Assembly: GCF_900176205.1 (NCBI RefSeq)
Contig: NZ_LT859959.1
Span: forward strand, 4,733,001 to 4,797,000
From: Bradyrhizobium sp. ORS 285
GTDB lineage: Bacteria > Pseudomonadota > Alphaproteobacteria > Rhizobiales > Xanthobacteraceae
Direction: 5' to 3'
Length of the DNA: 64,000 nt
Position 1 is the stretch's first letter. Every line of letters starts with the position of its first letter. A program made the translations under genes and the position numbers. Below the pieces are notes generated by a model. It saw nothing but the letters and a program-made list of their open reading frames with translations. It did no database searches and had not been told where the DNA came from. Positions 28,349 to 37,259 of this stretch are shown here, piece by piece.

Positions 28349-29595
28349 GCCGCGCCGTCACCAATCTGCAGATCGATTCCGCCCGCCTCTGGGACAGCAT
28401 CCACGAGACCGCCAAGTTCGGCGGCACCCCGAAGGGCGGCGTGCGCCGGCTGACCCTGAGCCAGGAGGACAAGCAGGTCCGCGACTGGTTCCGGAAGGCG
28501 TGCGAGGACGCCGGCCTCGAGGTGCATGTCGATGCGCTCGGCTCGATGTTCGCACTGCGCAAGGGCCGCGACATGTCGAAGGCCCCGGTCGGGCTCGGCT
28601 CGCATCTCGACACCCAGCCCACGGGGGGCAAGTTCGACGGCATTCTGGGCACGCTCGGCGCGCTCGAAGTGATCCGCACGCTCAACGACGCCGGCATCGA
28701 GACCGACGCGCCGCTGTGCATCGTCAACTGGACCAATGAGGAAGGCTCGCGCTTCGCGCCGGCGATGATGGCCTCGGCGGCTTACGTCGGCGACTTCACC
28801 GTCGAGGACATTCTGTCGCGCAAGGACGCCGAGGGTGTCGCGGTCGGCGAGGCGCTGGATAGCATCGGCTACCGCGGCGAGACCAAGGTCGGCACGCAGA
28901 AATTCTCCGGCTTCGTCGAGCTGCATATCGAGCAGGGCCCGATCCTGGAGGCCGAGAACAAGACCATCGGCGTGGTCGATCACGGCCAGGGCGTGTTCTG
29001 GTACGACGGCAAGATCACGGGATTCGAGAGCCACGCCGGCTCGACGCCGATGCCGCTGCGCCGCGACGCGCTGCTGACGCTGTCGGAGTTCGCGCTGACC
29101 CTGGAGCAGATCGCGATCAAGCTCGGGCCGAACGCGGTCGCCACCATCGGCGAGGCCGTCATCGCCAATCCCTCGCGCAACGTCATCCCCGGCGAGATCG
29201 CCTTCACCATCGACTGCCGCAGCGCCAATGCCGACACGCTTGAGGCGCTCGACGCCAGCCTGCGCGCGGCGGCCGGCGAGATTTCCAAGAAGCGCAAGGT
29301 CGAGATCGCGATCGACCAGGTCTGGCGCAAGCCGCCGACGCATTTCGATCCCAAGCTGGTCGACGCCGTCGAGCGCGCCGCGGGCTCCCTCGGCTACTCC
29401 CACCGCCGCATCACCTCCGGCGCCGGCCACGACGCCTGCAACCTCAACACCATCATGCCGGCCGCGATGGTGTTCGTCCCCTGCAAGGACGGCATCAGCC
29501 ACAACGAGCTGGAGGATGCCACCCAGTCCGACTGCGCCGCCGGTGCCAACGTGCTGCTGCACACAGTGCTGTCGCTGGCCGGCGTGGCGTCGTGA
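28345..29595 (+). CDS. M20-family Zn-dependent amidohydrolase (N-carbamoyl amino acid / allantoate type)
   Basis: Cytoplasmic metallohydrolase of 416 residues. Metal and catalytic motifs are intact: GSHLDTQPTGGKFDG (residues 85-99) gives His and Asp ligands, NEEGSRF (131-137) gives the catalytic glutamates, then ELHIEQGPILE, and SGAGHDA near the end. A dimerisation domain begins around FESHAGSTPMPLRRDA. Family members cut N-carbamoyl-L-amino acids, ureidoglycolate or allantoate, releasing ammonia. With DUF1445, LysR and the liv importer nearby, use of a nitrogenous compound is likely; which one cannot be told. Confidence 0.88.
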   Translation: MSRAVTNLQIDSARLWDSIHETAKFGGTPKGGVRRLTLSQEDKQVRDWFRKACEDAGLEVHVDALGSMFALRKGRDMSKAPVGLGSHLDTQPTGGKFDGILGTLGALEVIRTLNDAGIETDAPLCIVNWTNEEGSRFAPAMMASAAYVGDFTVEDILSRKDAEGVAVGEALDSIGYRGETKVGTQKFSGFVELHIEQGPILEAENKTIGVVDHGQGVFWYDGKITGFESHAGSTPMPLRRDALLTLSEFALTLEQIAIKLGPNAVATIGEAVIANPSRNVIPGEIAFTIDCRSANADTLEALDASLRAAAGEISKKRKVEIAIDQVWRKPPTHFDPKLVDAVERAAGSLGYSHRRITSGAGHDACNLNTIMPAAMVFVPCKDGISHNELEDATQSDCAAGANVLLHTVLSLAGVAS

Positions 29596-29667
29596 AGGGC
29601 TGTTAGTTACGGCTTCTTCCAACTATCATTGATGGAACACAGCTCTCGATCGCGCGGGCACACTGAG

Positions 29668-29768
29668 CTCCCCTCCCCCTTGCGGGGAGGGGTCGGGGGT
29701 GGGGGTCCCCACGGGCAGTCTCGCCTGGGCACCCCCACCCCGACCCTCCCCCGCAAGGGGGGAGGGAG
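29668..29768. repeat. Palindromic repeat, family E, copy 2
   Basis: Imperfect inverted arms: CTCCCCTCCCCCTTGCGGGG at left and CCCCGCAAGGGGGGAGGG at right, with GGGGGTGGGGGT pairing with ACCCCCACCCC. Confidence 0.7.
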
Positions 29769-29817
29769 CGCACCGCCGTCGCGGTTACAGCTCGGCTCAA
29801 ACTGAGGAGACCACCCC

Positions 29818-30729
29818 GTGCGCGGAGTTTTCATCGACGCCAACGACTCACTGGCCGAGATCTTCGAGCGCCAGCGCCAATCCGGCGATCCCGAGATGCG
29901 CGTGCATCTCGATCCCGACATCAAGCCCGAGGATTGGCCGGCCATCCTCGACGGCGCCGAGATCGGCGTCGTCGACCACACCGCGCTGCCGACCGACGTC
30001 GCCAAGCAGTGCAAGAACCTCGAGCACGTGGTCTTCCTCGGCACCGGCGCGCGCAGCTACATGAACCCCGACGAGCTGGCCGAGCTCGGCATCACCGTCC
30101 ACCTCATCAAGGGCTATGGCGACACGGCCGTGGCCGAAGCCGCGATCGCGCTGATGTGGGCCGCGGCCCGCGGCATCGCGCAGATGGACCGCGAGATGCG
30201 TGCCGGCAACTGGCTGCGCGACGACGGCATGCAGCTGACCGGCAAGACGCTCGGCCTGATCGGCTTCGGCGGCATCGCCGCCGAGGTCGCGCGCATCGCG
30301 GGCGGCAGCGGCATGAAGGTGATCGCCTGGAATCGCTCGCCGAAGAGCCATCCGGGCGTGGAGTTCGTGTCGCTCGATCAGTTGCTGACAACCAGCCACG
30401 TCGTGTCGCTGCATCTGCTGCTCAACGACGAGACCCGCGGCCTCTTGTCACGCGAGCGCATCGCGCAGATGCGCAAGGGCGTGATCTTCGTCAACACCGC
30501 CCGCGCCGCCATCGTCGACGAAACAGCGATGATCGACGCGCTCCGCTCCGGCCATATCCGCCACGCCGGCTTGGACGTCTTCACCACCGAGCCGCTGCCT
30601 GCGGATCACGTGCTGACGACCATCCCCAACGTGACGCTGTCGGCGCATTCCGCCTTCCGCACGCCCGAGGCCAGCGAGAACCTGATCCACGCGGCGTGGG
30701 AGCATTGCCGGCGCGTGGCGAAGGGTTAG
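29818..30729 (+). CDS. D-isomer-specific 2-hydroxyacid dehydrogenase
   Basis: NAD(P)-dependent dehydrogenase of 303 residues. The nucleotide fold at about 145-165 reads LGLIGFGGIAAEVARI, with the last glycine of GxGxxG replaced by alanine. The catalytic arginine lies in VNTARAAIVDE, the glutamate in DVFTTEPLP and the histidine in LSAHSAF. The start is GTG at 29818 with GAGGAG 9 bases before. It follows the amidohydrolase after a repeat-bearing gap of about 220 bases and may share its promoter. It could reduce a 2-oxoacid formed from the hydrolysis product. Confidence 0.86.
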   Translation: MRGVFIDANDSLAEIFERQRQSGDPEMRVHLDPDIKPEDWPAILDGAEIGVVDHTALPTDVAKQCKNLEHVVFLGTGARSYMNPDELAELGITVHLIKGYGDTAVAEAAIALMWAAARGIAQMDREMRAGNWLRDDGMQLTGKTLGLIGFGGIAAEVARIAGGSGMKVIAWNRSPKSHPGVEFVSLDQLLTTSHVVSLHLLLNDETRGLLSRERIAQMRKGVIFVNTARAAIVDETAMIDALRSGHIRHAGLDVFTTEPLPADHVLTTIPNVTLSAHSAFRTPEASENLIHAAWEHCRRVAKG

Positions 30730-30738
30730 TTGTCGTCG

Positions 30739-30877
30739 CGTAGGGTGGGCAAAGCAGCCGCCGCCAGGCGGCAGCGTGCCCACCATCGATCAGCGCACTC
30801 GCGGCAAGACGGTGGGCACGGCGCCACAACGATCTTATGTGCGGATACAGCGAGGCCCCGCCTTTGCCCACCCTACG
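30739..30877. repeat. Composite palindromic repeat, family A, copy 2
   Basis: Outer arms CGTAGGGTGGGCAAAG and CTTTGCCCACCCTACG, with inner GTGCCCACC / GGTGGGCAC. Confidence 0.8.
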
Positions 30878-30894
30878 GCTCCGCTCTCTTCTCC

Positions 30895-31007
30895 GTCATT
30901 GCGAGCGAAGCGACGTGTCCGCCACAGCCCGAAGGGCGACGGCGGAAGCAATCCAGGGCTGAATGCGCGACCCTGGATTGCTTCGTCGCTACGCTCCTCG
31001 CAATGAC
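30895..31007. repeat. Palindromic repeat, family B, copy 1
   Basis: GTCATTGCGAGCGAAGCGAC at left, CCTGGATTGCTTCGTC and CTCGCAATGAC at right, around a GGCGGAAGCAATCCAGG arm. Confidence 0.75.
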
Positions 31008-31040
31008 GGTGTTGGACGAGCGGCGACCCAAACCACCATC

Positions 31041-31158
31041 GTCGTCCCGGCGAACGCCGGGACCCATACCGCGTGATTTATCAGGAGCGAACGGTGGCAG
31101 ACGCCCTGCCCGATAACAACGGTCGGTGGTTCCGGGCCCCGGCGTTCGCCGGGGCGAC
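31041..31158. repeat. Palindromic repeat, family C, copy 2
   Basis: GTCGTCCCGGCGAACGCCGG followed by GACCCATACC; right end CCCCGGCGTTCGCCGGGGCGAC. It directly adjoins the family B element. Confidence 0.75.
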
Positions 31159-31177
31159 AACAATCAGCGTCGACTAA

Positions 31178-32251
31178 CTAATCCACCATCTCCGCCACGG
31201 CCTTGCCGCACGCGACCGTATCCGCATTGCCACCCAGATCCCGCGTGCGCAACGTTCGCTCCGCCAGCGTCCGCTCGATGGCGCCGACGATCGACTGCGC
31301 CGCGGTTGTCTCGCCGAGATGCTCCAGCATCATCGCGCCCGACCAGATCATGCCGATCGGATTGGCGATCCCCTGCCCTGCAATGTCGGGCGCCGAGCCG
31401 TGCACCGGCTCGAACACCGACGGGAAATTGCGCTCCGGATTGATGTTGCCCGACGGTGCGATGCCGATGGTGCCGGTGCAGGCGGGGCCGAGATCCGACA
31501 GGATGTCACCGAACAGGTTGGAGCCGACGACGACGTCGAACCAATCAGGGTGCAGCACGAAGTTCGCGGTGAGGATGTCGATGTGGTACTTGTCCCACTT
31601 CACGCCCGGATAGTTCTTGGCCATCGCCTCGACCCGCTCGTCCCAATAGGGCATCGTGATCGAGATGCCGTTGGACTTGGTCGCCGACGTCAGATGCTTC
31701 TTCGGACGGGACTGCGCGAGCTCGAAGGCGAACTTCAGGATGCGGTCGACGCCGGTGCGGGTCATCACCGTCTGCTGGGTGACGAACTCGCGGTCGGTAT
31801 CCGGGAACATGCGGCCGCCGACGGACGAGTACTCGCCCTCGGTGTTCTCGCGCACCACCCAGAAATCGATGTCGCCGGGCTTGCGGCCCGCCAGTGGCGA
31901 CGGCACGCCGGGCATCAGACGCACCGGACGAAGATTGACATACTGATCGAATTCGCGGCGGAACTTGATCAGCGAGCCCCACAGCGAGACGTGGTCGGCG
32001 ATCTTGGCCGGCCAGCCGACGGCGCCGAAATAGATCGCGTCATGGCTGCCGATCTGCGTCTTCCAATCGTCCGGCATCATCTGGCCGTGCTTCTCGTAAT
32101 AGTCGTAGCTCGAGAAGTCGAAATGATCGAACTGCACCGCGACGCCGTGCTTCTTGGCGGCCGCTTCGATCACACGCAGCCCCTCGGGCATGACCTCCTT
32201 GCCGATGCCGTCGCCGGGAATGACTGCGATGCGATAGGGCTTCTTGCTCAT
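31178..32251 (-). CDS. Tartrate dehydrogenase-like (isocitrate/isopropylmalate dehydrogenase family)
   Basis: Cytoplasmic NAD- and metal-dependent decarboxylating dehydrogenase, 357 residues, closest in feel to TtuC/DmlA. N-terminal IAVIPGDGIGKEVMPEGLRV; substrate arginines in FRREFDQYVNLRPVRLMPGV; the NTEGEYSSVGG loop differs from isocitrate dehydrogenase; metal aspartates lie in VVVGSNLFGDILSDLG; NAD site in FEPVHGSAPDIAGQGIANP. ATG at 32251 (MSKKPYRIAV) puts the first strand right at the N-terminus. Likely substrates are tartrate, D-malate or a related acid. Divergent from an SDR gene. Confidence 0.85.
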   Translation of the reverse strand: MSKKPYRIAVIPGDGIGKEVMPEGLRVIEAAAKKHGVAVQFDHFDFSSYDYYEKHGQMMPDDWKTQIGSHDAIYFGAVGWPAKIADHVSLWGSLIKFRREFDQYVNLRPVRLMPGVPSPLAGRKPGDIDFWVVRENTEGEYSSVGGRMFPDTDREFVTQQTVMTRTGVDRILKFAFELAQSRPKKHLTSATKSNGISITMPYWDERVEAMAKNYPGVKWDKYHIDILTANFVLHPDWFDVVVGSNLFGDILSDLGPACTGTIGIAPSGNINPERNFPSVFEPVHGSAPDIAGQGIANPIGMIWSGAMMLEHLGETTAAQSIVGAIERTLAERTLRTRDLGGNADTVACGKAVAEMVD

Positions 32252-32409
32252 CGAGCGGGTCCTTGCGTTGTCGCCGGTTGTCCCGGCCGAAATCGTCGAT
32301 CGCCTGAATGGACCAAACGGCTGATAAGCGCAACGCTGCGGTGCAAGATTGACCGCATGGCTGACGCGCAAGACAATCCGCGCGTCTCCCCACCTCAGCG
32401 AGTATTGCC

Positions 32410-33186
32410 ATGGACCTTCATCTGCGCGGCAAGCGCGTTCTCATCACCGGCGCCTCCAAGGGCATCGGCGCCGCGGCGGCCGAGGCGTTTGCCGAGGAAG
32501 GCTGTCACGTCCGCCTCGCGGCGCGCAGCGTCGACCGGCTGTCGGCGCTGGTCGAGCAGTTCCGCTCCAAACACCAGATCGATGCGGCGGCGCATGTGGT
32601 CGACCTGCGCAAATCCGAGGATGTCACGCGGCTGGCACAGGAGGCCGCCGACATCGACATCCTCGTCAACAATGCCGGCGACATTCCGGGCGGGCCGATC
32701 GACAAGATCGACGAGGCGGCCTGGCGGCATGCCTGGGACCTGAAGGTGTTCGGCTTCATCAATCTCGCGCGGCTGGTCTACGCGCAGATGAAGGCGCGCG
32801 GGTCGGGCGTGATCATCAACGACATCGGCGCAGCCGGCGAGAAGTTCGATTTCAACTACATCTGCGGCAGCGCCGGCAATGCCGCGCTGATGGCCTTCAC
32901 CCGCGCGCTCGGCTCCAAGAGCCTCGCCGACAACATCCGCGTCGTCGGCATCAATCCCGGACCGGTCGGCACCGACCGTCATGTCACCCTGCTGAAGACT
33001 CGCGCCAAGCAGCAGTTCGGCGACGAGAGCCGCTACACGGAATTCCAGAAAGGCCTGCCGCTCGGCCGCCCCGCGCGTCCACGGGAGATCGCCGACCTGA
33101 TGGCCTTCCTCGCCTCCGACCGCGCCGGCTATACGTCGGGCGTGATCTATACCGTCGATGGCGGCATCAGCGCAGGGTGGGGTTGA
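32410..33186 (+). CDS. SDR-family protein lacking the catalytic triad
   Basis: Short-chain dehydrogenase/reductase fold, 258 residues. The nucleotide site TGASKGIG (13-20) and the structural NNAG (87-90) are intact, as are NPGPVGTDR and the C-terminal YTVDGGISAGW. The active-site stretch is unusual: where SDRs have Ser...Tyr-x-x-x-Lys, this one reads NDIGAAGEKFDFNYICGSAG then NAALMAF. By alignment to the AAL helix, Gly153 takes the Tyr place and Asn157 the Lys place; Tyr150 has Ser154 four residues on. It may be a divergent reductase using other residues or a non-catalytic cofactor-binding protein. It is followed 79 bases later by an amidase. Confidence 0.87.
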   Translation: MDLHLRGKRVLITGASKGIGAAAAEAFAEEGCHVRLAARSVDRLSALVEQFRSKHQIDAAAHVVDLRKSEDVTRLAQEAADIDILVNNAGDIPGGPIDKIDEAAWRHAWDLKVFGFINLARLVYAQMKARGSGVIINDIGAAGEKFDFNYICGSAGNAALMAFTRALGSKSLADNIRVVGINPGPVGTDRHVTLLKTRAKQQFGDESRYTEFQKGLPLGRPARPREIADLMAFLASDRAGYTSGVIYTVDGGISAGWG

Positions 33187-33265
33187 GCGCAGCGATCTTT
33201 CCACATTTAACGAAACGTGGTCTACGAAACGGCGCCGGGATGCTTCCAATCAGGAGAACCAAGCT

Positions 33266-34687
33266 TTGGCCGACCAGGGATTGATCCGCGAGACCGCCTG
33301 CGCCGTCGTCGACAAGTTGAAGGCCGGCGAGGTCACCCCGCTCGATTGCTTGGACGCGCTCGAGGCGCGCATCAAGGCCGTCGACGACAAGGTCAATGCG
33401 CTGCCGACGCTGTGCTTCGACCGCGCCCGCGATCATGCCAAGGCGCTCATGAAGAAGCCGGCCGGTGAACGCGGCCTGCTCGCCGGACTTCCTGTCCCGA
33501 TCAAGGATCTCACCGACGTCGCGGGCGTGCTGACCACGCAGGGCTCGCCGATCTTCAAGGACCGGATTCCGGAACGCTCCGATCTCATGGTCGAGCATCT
33601 CGAGGCCAATGGCGGCGTGATCTACGCCAAGTCGAACACGCCGGAGTTCGGCGCCGGCGCCAACACCTTCAACGAAGTGTTCGGCGCGACGCGCAATCCC
33701 TGGGACACGTCCCGCTCGGCCGCCGGCTCCTCCGGCGGCGCCGCCGTGGCGCTCGCGACCGGCATGGCCTGGCTGGCGCATGGCTCGGACATGGGCGGCT
33801 CGCTGCGCAATCCTGCGAGCTTCTGCGGCATCGTCGGCCTGCGCCCGAGCTTTGGCCGCGTCGCGCATACACCGGCGGTCGCCGTCGACCGCAACCTCGG
33901 CGTCCAGGGCCCGATGGCGCGGACCGTGGACGATCTCGCGCTGCTGCTCGATGCGATGAGCGGCGAGTATGCCGCCGATCCGATCTCGCTGCCGTCGCCC
34001 GCGACCTCGTTCCTGGCCGCCGCGCGCTCCGGCAAGAAGCCGGTGCGCATCGCCTACTCGCCCGATCTCGGCATCACGCCCGTCGACCCGGAAGTCATCG
34101 CCGTCACCCGCAAGGCGGCGCAGCGCTTCGCTGAGTTGGGCGTGATCGTCGAGGAGGCGCATCCGGATTTCAGCGAGGCGCATGAATGCTTCCACGTGCT
34201 GCGCGCGCTCGACTTCGCGATGAGCAAGCAGGAGCTGCTGCGCACCAAGCGCGACCTGCTGAAGCCGGAGGTGATCTGGAACATCGAGGAAGGCCTGAAG
34301 CTGACGGTCGCGCAGATCGCGCGCGCCGAGGCGCAGCGCGTCGCGATCACGGGGCGCGCCGTGAAGTTTTTCGAGACCTATGATCTGCTGCTGGCGCCGG
34401 CGACGATCGTGCCGCCCTTCCCGGTCGAGAACCGCTACGTCGCCGAATGCGCCGGCCACAAGTTCGACAACTACGTGCAATGGCTGGGCATCGTCTACGC
34501 CATCACGCTCGCCTGCTGCCCGGCTCTGTCCCTGCCCTGCGGCTTCACCGCCTCCGGCCTGCCGGTCGGCCTGCAGGTGATCGCCCGCCCGCGCAACGAC
34601 GCCGGCCTGCTGGCGGGCGCCAAGGTGCTGGAAGACATCCTCGGCGTCGCAAGCTCCACCCCGATCGATCCGCGCGCGCCGAAGTGA
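33266..34687 (+). CDS. Amidase (amidase-signature family)
   Basis: Ser-Ser-Lys amidase of 473 residues, the normal size. The triad is visible: Lys in GLPVPIKDLTD, cis-Ser in HGSDMGGSLRNPA and the nucleophile Ser in the stretch RSAAGSSGGAAVALATG. The family close GLPVGLQVIARPRNDAGLL is present. TTG at 33266, with AGGAG 9 bases upstream, is the likely start; the open frame goes to 33158 but that overlaps the SDR gene. It hydrolyses an unknown carboxamide, aryl amide or nitrile-derived amide. Possibly co-transcribed with the SDR gene. Confidence 0.88.
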   Translation: MADQGLIRETACAVVDKLKAGEVTPLDCLDALEARIKAVDDKVNALPTLCFDRARDHAKALMKKPAGERGLLAGLPVPIKDLTDVAGVLTTQGSPIFKDRIPERSDLMVEHLEANGGVIYAKSNTPEFGAGANTFNEVFGATRNPWDTSRSAAGSSGGAAVALATGMAWLAHGSDMGGSLRNPASFCGIVGLRPSFGRVAHTPAVAVDRNLGVQGPMARTVDDLALLLDAMSGEYAADPISLPSPATSFLAAARSGKKPVRIAYSPDLGITPVDPEVIAVTRKAAQRFAELGVIVEEAHPDFSEAHECFHVLRALDFAMSKQELLRTKRDLLKPEVIWNIEEGLKLTVAQIARAEAQRVAITGRAVKFFETYDLLLAPATIVPPFPVENRYVAECAGHKFDNYVQWLGIVYAITLACCPALSLPCGFTASGLPVGLQVIARPRNDAGLLAGAKVLEDILGVASSTPIDPRAPK

Positions 34688-34694
34688 GACGGTC

Positions 34695-34947
34695 CTCCTC
34701 ACTCTGAGGAGCCGCGCAGCGGCGTTTCGAAGGGCGAGACCGAGGCGCTGGCCTCATGGTTCGAGACGCCCGCCCTCAAGGGCGGGCTCCTCACCATGAG
34801 GGTCAAGCGTATCGCCAACCGACGTATTTCGTCCCTCTTGGACTCATCTTCCCCCTCACCCTGAGGAGCTCGCCGAAGGCGAGCGTCTCGAAGGGCGAGG
34901 CCCCGACTGGCGGCCTCATGGTTCGAGACGTGGGCGCTCCTCACCAC
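34695..34947. repeat. Tandem palindromic repeats, family D
   Basis: Two neighbouring units (about 34695-34804 and 34853-34947). Each has CTGAGGAGC, a short hairpin, TCTCGAAGGGCGAG or its variant, then GGCCTCATGGTTCGAGACG and CTCCTCACCA. The 384-base gap holds no gene. A third unit is at 45758. Confidence 0.75.
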
Positions 34948-35071
34948 CGTTGCAGCAGCCGCCCCAGAGTTCCGCCACCAGGAACATGGGACCCCTGCCA
35001 TTATTCTATATTGGCAATCTCATCGGCTCCCGTAGAAGGGCCGAAAATCCTGCTTGCCCGGAGACCGGAAA

Positions 35072-36397
35072 ATGACAGACCAGGCGATCGAGCCTGCCGT
35101 AGAGCCCGCCACGTCGATCGCGGACGTCGAGCGCCGCATCAAGGCGATCCTGATCGGCTCCGCCGGCAACCTCGTCGAATGGTACGACTTCTACGCCTAC
35201 ACCGCGTTCGCGCTGTATTTCGCCCCGGCGTTCTTCCCGTCGAAGGACCCCGTCGTCGAGCAGCTCAACGCCGCCGTGGTGTTCGCCGCGACCTTCCTGA
35301 TGCGTCCGCTCGGCGGCTGGTTGTTCGGCTATCTCGCCGACCAGTATGGCCGCAGGCTGTCGCTGACCGTCTCCGTGCTCTGCATGTGCTTCGGCTCGCT
35401 GATCATCGCGGTGACGCCGACCTATGCCACGATCGGCATCGCCGCGCCGATCATCCTGGCACTCGCCCGCGTCATCGAGGGGCTGAGCCTCGGCGGCGAA
35501 TACGGCGCCAGCGCGACCTATCTGTCGGAAGTCGCCGACGCCAAACATCGCGGCTTCTATTCGAGCTTCCAATACGTCACCCTGATCGGCGGCCAGCTCA
35601 CCGCGATCATCGTGCTCCTGCTGTTGCAGAAGGTGTTCTTGACGACGGAGGAACTGAAGGCTTGGGGCTGGCGCATTCCCTTCTTCATCGGCGCCTGCCT
35701 TGCGATCTTCGTCGCGGTGATGCGGCGGAATCTGCACGAGACCGAAGCGTTCGTGGAGGCCAAGAAGAAGTCGGGCTCATCCAGCTCGATGGCCGCGTTG
35801 TTCAGATATCCGCGCGAGCTGCTGCTCGTCGTCGGCCTCACCGCCGGCGGCACCGCGGCGTTCTACACCTTCACCACCTACATGCAGACCTTCGTGAAGC
35901 TCTCGGTCGGCCTGACCGAGGACCAGACCACGATGGTGATCTTCGGCTCGCTGCTGTTCGCCTGCGTGCTGCAGCCGCTGTACGGCGCGATCTCCGACCG
36001 CATCGGCCGCAAGCCGCTCTTGATCTTCTTCGGCATCGCCGGCACCCTGTCGACCATCCCGATCCTGACTGCGCTGAAGGGCACCAAGGAGCCGTTCACC
36101 GCCTTCCTCCTGATCTGCGGCGCCTGGATCTTCACGGCAGGCTACACCTCGATCAACGCCGTGGTGAAGGCCGAGCTGTTCCCGACCAACATCCGCGCGC
36201 TCGGCGTCGGCCTGCCCTACGCGATCACCGTGTCGCTGTTCGGCGGCACCGCGCCTGCGATCGCGCTGTACTTCAAGAGCATCGGGCACGAGACCTGGTT
36301 CTATTATTACCTGTCGGGCGTCATCTTCCTCTCGCTGCTGATCTATGCGACCATGCGCGACACCAAGCATGCCTCCGCCATGCATAGACACGAATGA
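35072..36397 (+). CDS. MFS transporter, metabolite:H+ symporter type
   Basis: Inner-membrane carrier of 441 residues with 12 predicted helices. It belongs to the metabolite/H+ symporter group (alpha-ketoglutarate permease, ShiA, proline/betaine carriers). The group start is GSAGNLVEWYDFYAYTAFAL, and the A-motif-like loop reads LADQYGRRLSLTVS. GLSLGGEYGASATYLSE and a large central loop rich in charges (EAKKKSGSSSS) also fit. ATG at 35072 follows GGAG; a TTG at 35054 is less likely. It may carry a dicarboxylate or similar acid, given the tartrate-type enzyme upstream. Confidence 0.88.
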   Translation: MTDQAIEPAVEPATSIADVERRIKAILIGSAGNLVEWYDFYAYTAFALYFAPAFFPSKDPVVEQLNAAVVFAATFLMRPLGGWLFGYLADQYGRRLSLTVSVLCMCFGSLIIAVTPTYATIGIAAPIILALARVIEGLSLGGEYGASATYLSEVADAKHRGFYSSFQYVTLIGGQLTAIIVLLLLQKVFLTTEELKAWGWRIPFFIGACLAIFVAVMRRNLHETEAFVEAKKKSGSSSSMAALFRYPRELLLVVGLTAGGTAAFYTFTTYMQTFVKLSVGLTEDQTTMVIFGSLLFACVLQPLYGAISDRIGRKPLLIFFGIAGTLSTIPILTALKGTKEPFTAFLLICGAWIFTAGYTSINAVVKAELFPTNIRALGVGLPYAITVSLFGGTAPAIALYFKSIGHETWFYYYLSGVIFLSLLIYATMRDTKHASAMHRHE

Positions 36398-36424
36398 GCC
36401 CGCACAAATTGACGAGGTGCTGAG

Positions 36425-37087
36425 ATGGCAGACGAGTCCGGGCTGCCGCCCGAGAGCAAGCTGACCCGCAGCAAGGAGTGCTGGGCGCGCGAGGGCAAAT
36501 TCCTCACCGGCCGCATCGTCAGGCCGGAGGACGAGCGCCTGCCGCCCGGCCAACATCTGACCCGCGACTGGCCGGTGCTCGACCTCGGCCTGACGCCGAG
36601 CATCACCCGCGAGCGCTGGCGGCTCGACGTCTACGGCGCGGTCGAAAATCCGCTGTTCTGGGACTTCACCGCCTTCCTCGCCCAGGAGCAGCGGCAGTTC
36701 GTCTCCGACATCCATTGCGTCACGACCTGGTCGCGCTACGACAATCAATGGGAAGGTCTCGCCACGCGCGACCTGCTCGCCGCCTGCCGCCCGCGCGAGT
36801 CAGCCAATTTCGTCGTGCTGCATTCCTATGACGGCTACACCACCAACCTGACCCTGGAGGATTTCGCCGCCGAGGATGCCCTGCTCGCGCACAGCTGGTC
36901 CGGCGCGCCGATCACCGGTGAGCATGGCGGCCCGGTGCGCGTCGTCGTGCCGCATCTGTATTTCTGGAAGAGCGCGAAATGGCTCAAGGCGATCGAGTTT
37001 CTCGAGGCCGACAAGCCCGGCTATTGGGAAGTCCGCGGCTATCACAACCGCGGCGATCCCTGGGCCGAGCAGCGCTATTCGGATTGA
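36425..37087 (+). CDS. Sulfite-oxidase-like molybdopterin oxidoreductase
   Basis: Soluble protein of 220 residues with the oxidoreductase molybdopterin-binding fold. The molybdenum-ligand cysteine is Cys98 in FVSDIHCVTTWSRYDNQWEG. Other family segments are LDLGLTPSITRERWRLDVYG, HSYDGYTTNLTLEDFAAEDA, GGPVRVVVPHLYFWKSAKWL and the end GYWEVRGYHNRGDPWAEQRY. There is no export signal and no heme domain, so it resembles the small cytoplasmic YedY/sulfite-oxidase-like proteins of unknown substrate. It follows the MFS gene by 27 bases and is probably in the same transcript. Confidence 0.88.
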   Translation: MADESGLPPESKLTRSKECWAREGKFLTGRIVRPEDERLPPGQHLTRDWPVLDLGLTPSITRERWRLDVYGAVENPLFWDFTAFLAQEQRQFVSDIHCVTTWSRYDNQWEGLATRDLLAACRPRESANFVVLHSYDGYTTNLTLEDFAAEDALLAHSWSGAPITGEHGGPVRVVVPHLYFWKSAKWLKAIEFLEADKPGYWEVRGYHNRGDPWAEQRYSD

Positions 37088-37100
37088 TAGACCAACAGAA

Positions 37101-37192
37101 CGTAGGGTGGGCAAAGACGCGCAGCGTCGTGCCCACCGTCGTTCCCCGAAAAGACAGGAATGGTGGGCACGCTTCGCTTTGCCCACCCTACG
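37101..37192. repeat. Composite palindromic repeat, family A, copy 3
   Basis: The most compact copy (92 bases). Outer CGTAGGGTGGGCAAAG / CTTTGCCCACCCTACG; inner CGTGCCCACC / GGTGGGCACG. Confidence 0.85.
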
Positions 37193-37259
37193 GACTGCAT
37201 GCTATCGCTTCCGCATCAAACGCGGACGCCGCAATATCCGAACGTGCCAGAGATCCAGC

